From Prasinococcaceae sp. CCMP 1430 (Eukaryota; Prasinodermophyta; Palmophyllophyceae; Prasinococcales; Prasinococcaceae): a DNA stretch of 30,650 nucleotides. The stretch is taken from contig RQSC01000025.1 of assembly GCA_013416795.1 (NCBI GenBank), positions 1 through 30,650 on the forward strand. The letters are read 5' to 3'. Both the position numbers and the translations under genes were made by a program. This document shows positions 1 through 9,672 of the stretch, piece by piece. Under the pieces are notes generated by a model that was not told where the DNA came from, searched no databases, and saw nothing but the letters and a program-made list of their open reading frames with translations. Within the stretch, counting starts at the first letter, position 1. Each line of letters begins with the position of its first letter.

Positions 1-48
1 TTAGGGTTTAGGGTTTAGGGTTTAGGGTTTAGGGTTTAGGGTTTAGGG
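1..48 (+). repeat. TTTAGGG telomeric repeat array (six full copies plus a partial one)
   Basis: One partial TTAGGG unit is followed by six perfect TTTAGGG units and then GG, after which unique sequence begins. TTTAGGG is the telomere unit of plants and many algae. The G-rich strand runs 5'->3' into the window. At a true left chromosome end the plus strand should read CCCTAAA, so this array is inverted relative to a left telomere. It is therefore either interstitial, or the edge of a contig joined or clipped in an unusual way. Confidence 0.95.
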
Positions 49-510
49 GGCGCACACGCCGTGTGGCCGCCGCAGCCGCCGGCCACCACCGTGCACACAT
101 GGACACATCCTCATCCACACTGTTTATGGTTACACCATCTAAACCGCAACCTCTTCCCCGCGTGTCGCGCCGCGGGTTGGTACTACTTCTGACGTTCTGT
201 CGAAGCGGGTTGTAAACCCTCATTTCGGCGGCTGCGCCATTTCGCCGTTTACCAATTCGATGCGCATTTCGCCGCGGTTTTAGGTTGGCGCGCTCTTGTC
301 AGAGCGCGCTTTCGCAGCGGCGGCCCGGCCGGCGGCTGGGTGTGCGCGCGCGTGCGCACCAGCACCAGGCGGCACCGCCGGTGCCAGGTGCCACACGGCG
401 CGCAGGGCGCGCGGCCGTGAGAGGGGGGAGGAAAGGTCGAGGGGGGGAGAGAGAGAGAGAGAGAAGGGGGCGGAGGAGGCCTTAGGCCGCGCCGGCTCCG
501 CTCGCCAGCC
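49..510. promoter_or_regulatory. Subtelomeric, gene-free stretch and promoter/5' UTR of the NOG2 gene
   Basis: No credible coding frame is visible here. Three copies of CATTTCGSCG lie at 221, 238 and 265; they are E2F-like in appearance only. A perfect 9-bp inverted repeat with a 4-nt loop (GCGCGCTCT-TGTC-AGAGCGCGC) occupies 288-309. A purine-only tract with (GA)n lies at about 422-473, just before the NOG2 start codon at 511. These are likely promoter and leader elements, but function is inferred from position only. Confidence 0.45.
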
Positions 511-2508
511 ATGCCGAAGCGCAAGAGGTTCGGCAACGATGGCGGCGCGGGGGCGCCGCCGAAGAACTCGTCGACGGCCAAGGGGCGCTCGAACGACGCG
601 TCGGCCAACACGCAGGGCCGCACGGCGGCGACAGCGCGCCGGCTGAAGATGTACAACTCGCGCGCGAAGCGCGACAAGAACGGACGCCTCATTTCGCAGG
701 AGCTGCAGTCGAAGGAGCTTCCCAGCACGCGCATCGTTCCCGACCGCCGCTGGTTCGGCAACACGCGCACCGTCGGACAGGCGCAGCTCGAGCGCTTCCG
801 GGAGGAGGTCGGCGCCAAGGTGGATGACCCGTATTCGGTGCTGCTGAAGGAGCGCAAGTTGCCGCTTGGGCTCCTCAACGACAAGGCAAAGCACAAGCGC
901 GTGCACCTGGTCGACACCGAGCCGTTTGAGAGCGTCTTCGGCAAAGGCGCCACACGCAAGCGCCCGAAGCTCGCGATGGGCGACTACGAGGCGCTCGCGG
1001 ACGCTGCGTCCAAGGCGGCTGGGGGTGGCGCTGTCGGCGGCGTGAACATCGTCGGCGAGAGGTGGGTTAACCCCAGCGTTGATGCGGCGCTCGCCAAGGC
1101 CGAGGAGGGCCACGGTCGTTACTACCGCGCAAAGATGTTCGACAAGGGGCAGTCCGGCCGCATCTGGGGCGAGCTGTACAAGGTGATCGACTCAAGCGAT
1201 GTGGTGATTCAGGTGATCGACGCGCGCGACCCCGAGGGCACGCGGTGCCGCCACCTGGAGGCGCACCTGCAGAAGGAGCACAAGCACAAGCACCTCATCC
1301 TGCTGCTCAACAAATGTGACCTTGTGCCCGCATGGGTCGCGCGCCGCTGGCTCGCCGCGCTGAGCAAGGAGTACCCCACGCTCGCCTTCCACGCGAGCAG
1401 CGGCCGGCCGTTTGGCAAGGGCGCGCTGCTAGGCCTGCTGCGCCAGCTGGCGCGGCTCAAGAGCGACAAGCAGAGCATCAGCGTTGGCATGGTGGGCTAC
1501 CCCAACGTGGGAAAGTCCAGTGTGATCAACACGCTGCGTGACAAGAAGGTGTGCCCCACCGCGCCCGTGCCAGGCGAGACCAAGGTTTGGCGCTACGTGT
1601 CGCTTATGCGCCGCATAAACCTCATCGACTGCCCCGGCGTGGTGTACGACAAGGAGTCCAACTCGGAGGGCGAGTCGGTCCTGAAGGGCGTCACGCGCAT
1701 CGACAGGCTCGAGGACGCCACCGAGTACGTGCCGCTGATGCTCACGCGCGTCAAGCGTCAGTACATACAGAAGGCGTACAAGCTCAAGAGCTGGCTGGAC
1801 GCGGAGGACTTCCTCGCGCAGGTCGCGCAGAACAGCGGCAAGATGCTCCCGGGCGGTGAAGCGGACCTCAATACCGCCGCGCGCATGGTCCTCACCGACT
1901 GGCAGCGCGGCCGCTTGCCGTATTTCACGCCACCGCCGGCGGCCCCCGAGGGCGACGATGCCAAGCCGCCGCCGCTCATCGCCTCCAAGGGGCGCACCAT
2001 CAACAGCGCGCCCGCCGAGGAGGAGGAGGATGCGCCCGAAGGTAAGGGCAAGGGCAAAAGCAAGGACGACCTTGAGGTGGCGCCCATGCCCGAGATCAAC
2101 CAACCGTTGGGCAAGTTGCGCCCGGTGGAGGGTTTCTTCGATGACGAAGATGAGCGCGCCGACCTCGACGGGAGCGCAGACGAGGATGCCTCCGAGGGGG
2201 GCGGCGAGGATGACGAGGGCGCAGAGGGCAGCGGGAGCGAAGAGGATGGGGATGACGACGACGACGACGACAATTGGGACGCGCTCATGCAGTCAGTGGG
2301 CGTGCGCAAGGTCGCCAAGGACGCGACGAAGGCGGAGGTGAAGGCGGCCAAGGCCGCGAAGCTCGATGGCTTCGACGGCGAGGGCAAGACGGGGCTGGAA
2401 GCTTACGATGATTACTCGGACGGCGAGGAGCGCGAGCGCGAGGACAAGAGGGCGGCCAAGCGTGAGCGCCGCATGAAGAAGCGGCGCAGACAGGGCCTGC
2501 TCAACTAA
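511..2508 (+). CDS. NOG2: Nucleolar GTP-binding protein 2 (NOG2/GNL2-type circularly permuted GTPase)
   Basis: Predicted 665-aa nucleolar GTPase needed for maturation and export of pre-60S ribosomal subunits. The N-terminal NGP1NT region (about residues 45-175, with MYNSRAKRDKNGR and RRWFGNTR) is typical of the family. The G motifs occur in permuted order: DARDPEGTR (about 238), G4 NKCD (267-270), G1 P-loop GYPNVGKSS (329-337), a PGETK switch (about 354-358) and G3 DCPGV (373-377). The C-terminus is a long acidic tract (about 500-590) followed by a basic Lys/Arg tail, normal for nucleolar proteins. The start is an ATG with an MPKRKR basic opening, and no intron is needed. It converges on the SET gene 159 bp downstream. 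Family assignment is very secure. Confidence 0.96.
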   Translation: MPKRKRFGNDGGAGAPPKNSSTAKGRSNDASANTQGRTAATARRLKMYNSRAKRDKNGRLISQELQSKELPSTRIVPDRRWFGNTRTVGQAQLERFREEVGAKVDDPYSVLLKERKLPLGLLNDKAKHKRVHLVDTEPFESVFGKGATRKRPKLAMGDYEALADAASKAAGGGAVGGVNIVGERWVNPSVDAALAKAEEGHGRYYRAKMFDKGQSGRIWGELYKVIDSSDVVIQVIDARDPEGTRCRHLEAHLQKEHKHKHLILLLNKCDLVPAWVARRWLAALSKEYPTLAFHASSGRPFGKGALLGLLRQLARLKSDKQSISVGMVGYPNVGKSSVINTLRDKKVCPTAPVPGETKVWRYVSLMRRINLIDCPGVVYDKESNSEGESVLKGVTRIDRLEDATEYVPLMLTRVKRQYIQKAYKLKSWLDAEDFLAQVAQNSGKMLPGGEADLNTAARMVLTDWQRGRLPYFTPPPAAPEGDDAKPPPLIASKGRTINSAPAEEEEDAPEGKGKGKSKDDLEVAPMPEINQPLGKLRPVEGFFDDEDERADLDGSADEDASEGGGEDDEGAEGSGSEEDGDDDDDDDNWDALMQSVGVRKVAKDATKAEVKAAKAAKLDGFDGEGKTGLEAYDDYSDGEEREREDKRAAKRERRMKKRRRQGLLN

Positions 2509-2667
2509 TCACGTCCGAAGGTGGGCCCCGGGCAATTTGTAATTTAGTACCATTACGCGCGACGATGTCTTCGCCTGTGAGCTCGGCAAGAAGCGCCGCT
2601 CGCAGATGGTGCACCGACCGCGGTCGAGCCCCTGCTTCGGCAGCTGGGCGTCTTTCTGCACCCGCTG

Positions 2668-5148
2668 CTATTGTCCCTCTTGCTGCTGCGAGAGCTCCTC
2701 CCCCAGCTGCTTATGCTGCTCTGCCTGCCGTTGCTGCCCCACCTCATTGTCCAAAACGCATGCATTGCCGTTGCTCAGCACTGTGTTGGTGACGGCCGCC
2801 GCATCCTCGTCCCCCCTGCTCCCATCCTCCCCGACTTTCCCTGCGGCACCGTGGCCACCCGCTGCGACTCTAGCCAGCGCTGCCGCCTCGTCCGGGGTGT
2901 GCTCGCGGTCGGTGAATTCCACCCCCCCTTCTGCTAGGTGGATGGACTCCTCTTCACCCTCAGAGAACTTGACAACCATGGTGCCCGTGTCGACGTCACA
3001 TATAGCGACGACGCCATTGTACAAGGCACCGCCGTCGTACGTGACGGCGACGGGGCGGCCGGCGAACAGACCGGAGGCGCTGGCGACTTTGGGGCGCTTC
3101 GCCTTCGCCGCTACCTGCGACCCTTGGCAGGACGTGCGCCTTTTCTTTCCATTCCCCTTGCCTTTGCCACCCTTGCCGCCCCTGCCACCCTTGTCCTTGC
3201 AGCCCTTGCCCTTGCCCTTGCCCTTGCCCATTTCACGAGGGTCAGTGAGAGCGCGCGCGGCGTCAAGCGCGCCGCGGCAGCTCGGGGCGCCGCAGATGCA
3301 CACGAAGCTAGTCGCACTTGCATCGGTGCCGAAATGCTGGAAGCAGTAGTCGTATATGAGCTCCTCTCCTTCCTTCACGTCGCGCTTGGTGAAGATACCG
3401 ATGCGCGCCTCGCCCGTGGCGGGATCAGTCCAGCGCTCCGTCTCGCAGTTCGGCTCGCATCCCGAGTTGAGCAGCCGGCTGAAGTTGCCGCGATGGCGCG
3501 CGTCAATGGTGCGTGCGTCATCGATTTGCATCATGTAAAAGTTGTCTTCTCCCGTGTGTTTGGCCTCCCACAGGCGCGCCTCCACGTCAGCTTCGCCAAT
3601 TAGCTCCCCAATGTACTCCACCACGAATGTGCCCGCGGGGATGGCGGCCGCCGCCTTCACGCCCCACCCGCGCCCCTCGGTCGCGAAGACCTTCACAGGC
3701 GGCGACTTGAGCTTGTGGAAAGGCTTGTTAGTGCAGGCTTCGCCGCATGGGCAAAGCGTCGGGTGGCAGAACGTCTTGGTCTGCCGGTTGAGACACTGCT
3801 CCAGACAGGACGGCCCGCCGTTGGGAGCTGGCTTGCAATTGCACACCTGCACGTCGGCTTTTGGTACCGGCCGGCACCTCGGTGCGCTCACCCAGGTGCT
3901 GCGGGACAGCTTGCCATACTTGGGTCCCGTGATATCCATGACCTCGGTCGGGCACATGAAGTCGCTAAAGATGTCAAAGGGCTCCCCCACTCCGGGCGCA
4001 TATCGCCACGACCTTTTGCCATCCGCGTCCTCGATGTTCTCGCGGCGCCTTCGCGGCTTGGCAGTGAGCCACGTAGACGAGACCGGGGGCAGCAGACCCA
4101 GCTTGGGTTGCGGCGGCGGGGCCGGCTTCGGCGGCGGCCCCTTGGCTTTACCCTTCTGCTTCTGCGCCTTCTTGGTTTTGGCTGCCTTCTCCTTCTTAAC
4201 CTTGATCGGCTTGGGCTTCACCGGCGATGGCGGTGGCGTGTCAGGGCGTGGCCTGCACCACCAGAACTTCGACAGTTCGTCGCGCTCGAGGAGCGCCCAC
4301 GCAACCTGCAGCGCGGTTGGCACGCCGCGCTTTTTCTTGTCGAAGCCCTTGTCGAGGCCGACGCTGAATGGCACCAACGCGCTGGCTGCGATCCAGTCGA
4401 ACTGTTCCTCGCCGAAATACTGCACCAGCGTGTCCGCCTTGGGCTTCTTCACCTTCCTTGCAATCACGGGCTCGAGGTCGACGTTATTGAACTCCTCGCA
4501 CTTCTCCACATCCACGACTTGCACGGGCCAGAAAGGGTACCCCTTTGGCTTGTACCAAAACACTTTGAGCGACTCCGCGCGGCCTCGGGCTGCGGCGCGT
4601 GCCGCGTTGGCGTCAGCCTCGGTGGTCAGCGCCACCAACTCGGCGTTCGCGCCGGCGCCCGTGATGTCAGGTTTCCTCTCTTCCACTTCGAATTGCGCCA
4701 AGTTGCGCGCGGCGGCGGCATCCTGAGCGGCCCCTGCGCCAACAGGAAGTTGTTCGGCAGCAGCTGCGTTGCCACCGGTCACCGCCCCCACCGCGGCCGC
4801 GTCGCACGCCACGCTGGCGTGATCGGCGTTCGGTTCCCCCACGAGTGCCGACGCAGGTGCGCCCGCAGGTGCGCCCGCGCGCGCGGGCGCACCCTCGGCC
4901 GCGGCGGCGCTGCTATCGCAGGCCACCTCGCCACCGGCGGGGGCAGCGGAGCTGTGGGCGCCGCTCCCCCACCCTGTCGCCTCGCGGCCGTCGCCCCCCG
5001 GCCCGGACTCGCGCCCGCGGCGTGTGCGTGCGCTCAGGCTCCCCCACGGGCGACTCCATCCGCAGATCAGAACGCATCCGCCAACCCCGACCCCAACCCG
5101 CAACCGCCCCCGCCCGATTCGCGCCCGCCCGCGCGGCGCGAAACGCAT
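2668..5148 (-). CDS. PWWP-AWS-SET-postSET histone lysine methyltransferase with C-terminal Tudor-like domain
   Basis: Predicted 826-aa chromatin enzyme of the NSD/ASH1/SETD2 class, so probably an H3K36 methyltransferase. The only in-frame ATG upstream of the domains is at 5148; the open frame extends to 5349 but without an ATG. Order: Ala-rich N-terminus; PWWP-like domain near residue 205 (core PFWPV); Lys/Pro-rich linker; Cys-rich AWS domain (about 440-485); SET domain with GRGWGV and EYIGE; post-SET CxCxxxxC (CICGAPSC); a run of Gly-Lys repeats; then a Tudor-like segment (about 690-740, from AVTYDGGALYNGVV). The canonical NHSC motif of SET reads NSGC at 561-564, which is unusual. The following PNCET matches the SET2/NSD group. 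It faces the HVA22-like gene across a divergent promoter. Confidence 0.9.
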   Translation of the reverse strand: MRFAPRGRARIGRGRLRVGVGVGGCVLICGWSRPWGSLSARTRRGRESGPGGDGREATGWGSGAHSSAAPAGGEVACDSSAAAAEGAPARAGAPAGAPASALVGEPNADHASVACDAAAVGAVTGGNAAAAEQLPVGAGAAQDAAAARNLAQFEVEERKPDITGAGANAELVALTTEADANAARAAARGRAESLKVFWYKPKGYPFWPVQVVDVEKCEEFNNVDLEPVIARKVKKPKADTLVQYFGEEQFDWIAASALVPFSVGLDKGFDKKKRGVPTALQVAWALLERDELSKFWWCRPRPDTPPPSPVKPKPIKVKKEKAAKTKKAQKQKGKAKGPPPKPAPPPQPKLGLLPPVSSTWLTAKPRRRRENIEDADGKRSWRYAPGVGEPFDIFSDFMCPTEVMDITGPKYGKLSRSTWVSAPRCRPVPKADVQVCNCKPAPNGGPSCLEQCLNRQTKTFCHPTLCPCGEACTNKPFHKLKSPPVKVFATEGRGWGVKAAAAIPAGTFVVEYIGELIGEADVEARLWEAKHTGEDNFYMMQIDDARTIDARHRGNFSRLLNSGCEPNCETERWTDPATGEARIGIFTKRDVKEGEELIYDYCFQHFGTDASATSFVCICGAPSCRGALDAARALTDPREMGKGKGKGKGCKDKGGRGGKGGKGKGNGKKRRTSCQGSQVAAKAKRPKVASASGLFAGRPVAVTYDGGALYNGVVAICDVDTGTMVVKFSEGEEESIHLAEGGVEFTDREHTPDEAAALARVAAGGHGAAGKVGEDGSRGDEDAAAVTNTVLSNGNACVLDNEVGQQRQAEQHKQLGEELSQQQEGQ

Positions 5149-5448
5149 TCGAATCCGATGGCGCTTTCGTCGCGCGCGCGATCGCGCCGCGCGCGAGGCC
5201 GGGGGGGGGGGCCGAACTGGACGGGGAATCGGACCCCTGAATGCAATTCGCAATTTCCATATGTAGATCGGCGAGAGGCTCCCGAAACGCCCCTCGGCGG
5301 TGGCTGGTTCGCAGCGAGCTGGATGTAGTCGCCGCCCAAAAAGTGACACACCTCACATTTTGACCCGGACACTATTAATGCCCTAAAAACGCCTTCGAAT
5401 CCTCTCCCGGCGTGCAATTCCATCCTGTCGGCCTTTCCTCATCACAGA
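5149..5448. promoter_or_regulatory. Shared divergent region between the SET gene and the HVA22-like gene
   Basis: This 300-base interval carries the 5' leader of the minus-strand SET gene and probably the first exon or promoter of the plus-strand HVA22-like gene. A 13-base element CATTTTGACCCGG lies at 5356-5368; a one-mismatch copy sits at 14259-14271 in another divergent promoter. An ATG at 5241 opens a 40-codon frame that could splice (donor 5343, acceptor ending 5448) into the downstream coding frame; this junction is unproven. A purine-only tract (GA/AAG-rich) follows at about 5451-5490. Confidence 0.35.
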
Positions 5449-7583
5449 TTCGGAAGAGAGAAAGAAACAAAGAAAGGAAGAAGGAAAGGGATCCGGCAGG
5501 GGGGCAAAACCCGAACCGACGGGGGGGACCGAAGACCGCCCCGGCGCGGGCCTCTGCGGATTCAAAGGCGCCAGAGCGCGCGCGCGCTGGCGCGCTGCGG
5601 GCGGGCCGGAGGGCGGTCGGGTGGGGCGGCGGTGGGGGACTCGGCGGAGACGGCGGCGCGGCGGCGGCCGCGGAGGGTGAGGGGCTCGCCGGGGAGCCGT
5701 CGCTCGCCGAGCTGCTCTTCGCCTCCGACGAGGTCGCGGCCGCGCTGGGGGCGACGCGCAATGCGACCGCGCTCTGGACCAAGGCGCTCGCCCCGGTTGC
5801 CGCTCGGCTTGCGCGCCACGCGGCCACGGGAGCGGCCGGCGCCACGCGCTACGCGGCCGCCTGGTGGGCGCACGCGAGCATGCGCGAACGCCTGGCGGCC
5901 GCGGGCGCCTTGGTGCTGCTCGCGGCGCTCGTCTACCTCAACCGGCTCTTCGCGCGCCGCCGCTACCTCTCCCGTCTGCGCGCAGCGTGCGCGGCGCGAT
6001 GGCAGCGCGCCTCGCGCGGCCTCGGCAGGCGTGGCAGGGCGGCCGCCGCGCTGTTACCGCACCTGCTGTTTGCCGCCTGCGCGTGGGCACTGTGGGTGCC
6101 CGCGGGCGACCTCGCCGCGGGCCGACCCGCACTTGCGGCGCTCGTGACGGTCGCAGTTCCGACAGTGGCTGCCATCCGCGCCGAGCGACGGCATGGGGCG
6201 GTGGCAGCAGCGTCGCGCCGCCGTGCGCTCGAATTGGTGGTGGCATTCGCTTCGCTGCATGCCGTCCAACGCGCGCCACTCGTGGGGGCACTCGCGCGCG
6301 CTCTGATTGCGCGCTTTCCGCAAACGCTCCTTCTATTCGCTCTGTGGGCCATCCTGCCCCTGGCCGACGGCGCGGCCGCCACTGCTGCTGCCCTCACATC
6401 GCTCGCGAACGCCAATCCGGCCACGGCCGTCCTTGGGCGAGGCGGGCGTCCGGCCTCGATGCTCGAGCGCTCGCTCACGCGCATGTTGTCGACTCCGATT
6501 GACGTGCTCATGCTCCTGGGCGTCGTGCGGCGTGGCACCAAGGAACGAGCGCTCGCCGTGCTCACCGACCGTGGAAATGCGTCTCTGATGGCGCTCCCGG
6601 CGCTCATGACACCGGCGATGATCGTGCGGCCTGCCGCCCTGTTCGCGGGCGTCGTGCTGCCGCTGCACGCGACGCTGGCGGCGCTGACCACCGAGCGCGC
6701 CTTCTCCAACCGCGGCGGCGAGTACGCCGCGCTCGCCGCTGAGGAGAGCCGCCACTGGCTGCGCTACTGGGTAGTGCTCGCAGGCGCGCTCTCGTTCAAA
6801 CTGTTCGCCGAAGAATGGGGTGCGTTGTACATGCCTCTGTGGGAGCACGCCAACCTGCTGCTGCTCATGTGGTTGCAGCTTCCGTATTTCCACGGAGCGG
6901 ATAGGCTGTACCTTCACAGCGGCACCAGTATGACCGCCTTTGGGGCACGCGCGCGTGATCGGGTTGGCGAGCTGCGTCGCGAGGCGGCGCGCGCCAGAGA
7001 GGAGCAGCAAAGGCGCCAGCTGGAAGAGCAGGCACGTGCACAACGCGATGAGCGCGCGCGCCTGGAACGCGACGCGCACCAGCGACAGCTGCGCGAGCGA
7101 GAGACGCAGCGCACGCTGCAGCGCCAGCGTGAGGTCGCAGAGCGGAATACCCGACGTGCATCTGGGCCATCGCCCACCACTGAAGCCCGCCGCACCTCCG
7201 CTGTCCCGACTGACTCGGAGCTGCTGGAGGCCTACGAGGCGGCGATGGAAGAGCACCAGCTGGAAGGCTGGCAGAGATCTCAGCGAGGCAGCCAGCACTC
7301 GCCTCAGGAGTGGGCCATCGGAGGCGCGTCGGGCCGCCGCGCAATGAACGGCTCCTCGCGTGGCGGCCGGCACCGATTGCAGCAGCAGGACCCTCCGCGC
7401 GAGGGAGGCCAAACCCAGGTCTCGCCCCCACTTTCGCCAACGCCGCTGAGCCCAGCGGGTACAGACGTGGACGAGCCTGCCGAGCATGCGGGGTACGCCG
7501 ATGGCGCCGGCCGAAGCCCTACCGCAGACACTGGCTCGATTCGGCGCAGGCGCAAGTTGCCGGGGCGCCGAGGCGGGCGGTGA
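5449..7583 (+). CDS. Multi-pass membrane protein with TB2/DP1/HVA22 (REEP)-like repeats; 5' end unresolved
   Basis: The reading frame is open from 5379 to the stop at 7581-7583. The first in-frame ATG is at 5880 (567 aa), but the frame is already coding-like from about 5690, so an upstream exon is probable (one candidate ATG is at 5241). Near the C-terminus of the membrane part, WLQLPYFHGADRLY within a Trp-rich helical pair (about 6750-6915) matches the signature of TB2/DP1/HVA22 proteins, which shape tubular ER. A second, more diverged copy (ALWAILPLADGA, about 6225-6400) suggests an internal duplication. After the membrane region come a long Arg/Glu/Gln coiled coil (about 6950-7150) and a low-complexity tail. 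Family call is from pattern recognition; function in ER shaping or trafficking is inferred. Confidence 0.62.
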
Positions 7584-7826
7584 TAATTCAACGAGGAACG
7601 ATGTCGCCAGGTACCAGCTCTGTCTCTTCAGAGAGCCAGTCGGACGTGGGGCCTGTGGCTTGGACCGACTGCTCCGTGCGCGCTGTGCCATACGCACCGC
7701 GCCCAGCGCGCGCGTGTGCGCCGCTGTAGTGGCCTGAGAGCGCATATTACTGCTGTGATTATCCTGCGCTGTCCGATGCAATTTTGAGCGGAAGTTACGG
7801 TCCGACGCGCGCGCGCGCAACGGTCA

Positions 7827-9389
7827 TCAGGCGCGCGCCTGCTCCATGGCATAGCGCTGCGCCTTGGCCGTCGCGATAGGCAGGCTCGACCTGGCCGCAG
7901 CATTCTTGGGGTCGAGGTCGAGCGTCTTGGAGAATGCGCGCGCCGCGTCGGCGTAAAGCGAGCCGTCCTCCTTGGCCAGTTCCATTAGCGCCATGCCCTC
8001 CCTGAAGTGTGCCTTCACATAGTCAGGTGCCATCCCCTGACATGTCTTGCAGTCGGCGAGTGCTTTTCTGAATTCGCGCATCTGCAGGAAGCACGCGGCG
8101 CGGTTGGCGTACACCACGTGCAGCGAGCCGTCCAACTCGATTGCCTCGGTGTACAGCACTGCTGCCTGGGTGAACTCCTTGGCCTTGAATGCTTCATTCC
8201 CCAATGCCTTTCGGTGCTCGGCACGCGCGGTTGGGCCGACGCCCATGCTCCCCCCCCCGCTTGCCGCCGCCGCCGCCGCCGTTGCGCGCAGCTCCGCCCT
8301 CTGCTCGTCCGTGAGCTCCGAGCCGCTCTCCTCTGCCGCACGCAGCGCCGCAGCTGCCACGTCCCGTGCGCGCTGCTTGTCGGCAACAGCGGCAGCCTGC
8401 TCGCTCTCTGTCGTTGGGAAGTCGTTCGCAAGCCGCAGAAGGCGCTCCGTGCACACGCTGGGCTCGCCTTCGCACTCGGCGACGAGCCTGCTCACGAACT
8501 GGTCAGTGGTATCGTTGGCACCGGGGAAGCGCTCCACCAGCTGCTCGTAGCTGTCAGTCATCCGCACGCCAGGCTTGTCTGCGAACGTCACGCACAGGCC
8601 GCGCACGCCCGCCTGGACTATGCTGCCACACATGTCGGCGCACTCGAACTCCAGGCCGACGTCGCGGCTAAGGTCGAGCTGCACTGTCTTCAGGCGGGCC
8701 TCGCCGGACGCCAGCACACGCGTGCGCGCGCACTTCCACAGCTCGAGCGTCTCAGTCTTGACGCCACATGCGAGCGCAATAGCCACGTTCTCGCATCCCT
8801 CCACGAGCACCTTCACAAGCATGCTCACGTCTGCGGCGACCTCAAAGCGCACGCCAGAGCATCCCTTGATGTGGAGAACGGGTAGCGTGGGCAGTTCTGC
8901 AGCGGTGATGACCACCGTCGAGCCGGACTCCCCGCTCACATTCTCGATCAAATGCGTGTTGGCGTTCGACTTGAGGCCCGAGCCATCGCCTGCGGCACGC
9001 GTGGCACGTAAGGTGTACAGCGCGGCGTCCGAGTGTCGATCGGATCGCGTACGCCGTGAATGCAGATGGGGTGACGCGGCGTGCAGCGTCAGCGCCAGCA
9101 TGTGCGCGGGCGGGGCGCCGCGAGCGGTACTAAGCACCCCCCTGTGGAGCCAAACTCGCGTGCGCACCCCTCCGCGGGCAGGCGCTGCCTACATGCCGCC
9201 GCTCGCCCCACCGTCCGGGCCCACCCGGCGCCGCTCCGCGCGCACCCAACGGCGCAGCCACCTTCGCGCCGCATCCGCATCCGCGCCTGGCCGCAGCTGC
9301 GCACCGTCCTCGAAGATGCGCTTCTTCGCCTCGGCGAGCAGCTCGTGCCGCGGCCTGTCCTGCGCCTCCGCGTCCGCCGGCCCAGCCAT
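7827..9389 (-). CDS. CARP/C-CAP-like beta-helix plus TPR protein, two exons proposed
   Basis: The main exon encodes a repetitive beta-helix of the CAP C-terminal/cofactor-C type (HLIENV... VLHIKGC... VLVEGCENV... TVQLDLS, about the first half). A helical linker follows, then a C-terminal TPR domain with ALGNEAFKAKEFTQAA and YANRAACFLQMREFRKAL, like the Hsp70/Hsp90-binding TPRs of STI1/TTC proteins. It is probably a cytosolic co-chaperone or cytoskeletal adaptor. Starts: the in-frame ATG at 9101 gives 424 aa with an unconvincing N-terminus. My preferred model uses ATG 9389 (MAGPADAEAQDRPRHELLAE), donor GTGCGC at 9304 and acceptor ending at 8990 (phase 1), giving 415 aa. An alternative acceptor ends at 9185. 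It converges on the HVA22-like gene. Confidence 0.78.
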
Positions 9390-9672
9390 CGCGCCGCCGC
9401 CGCGGTGCCGCCGCGTCAGCCGATGCCCACACCGTCACCGTCCGTACCGCTGTGCCCGCCCCACCCCCGCCCACGCCGCCGCGCGTGCCAGCGCCAGCGC
9501 CGGCGAACACCCTGACCCACGGGCGACTCGTTTCGATGTTCTGAGGCGCCGCAAGCGACGCGCCAGTGTGCGCACCTGGCGCACCTACGCCCCGTCACCC
9601 AGGCGCTGCCCCCCCCCCCCTCCCCCCCAGCATCAAAGGCGCGGTGGCCGTGGCGGTGGCTCGGCGCCAGCG
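9390..9672. promoter_or_regulatory. Divergent promoter between the TPR gene and the carboxypeptidase gene
   Basis: No ORF here looks real. It holds CCTGACCCACGG near 9511, related to TGACCC motifs in other divergent promoters of this window. A run of 12 C, one T and 7 C (9609-9628) ends in AG and could be the polypyrimidine tract of a 5' UTR intron acceptor just before the carboxypeptidase ATG at 9673. Confidence 0.35.

Noticed and set aside
3715-5328. 537-aa plus-strand open frame
   Set aside because: Antisense shadow of the SET gene; Arg/Ala-rich without domains, and typical of high-GC antisense frames.
6333-7820. 495-aa minus-strand open frame
   Set aside because: Antisense to the HVA22-like gene, no recognisable motif, biased composition.
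8575-9672. Upstream part of the carboxypeptidase open frame
   Set aside because: It is antisense to the TPR gene and then low-complexity; the signal peptide begins at ATG 9673.
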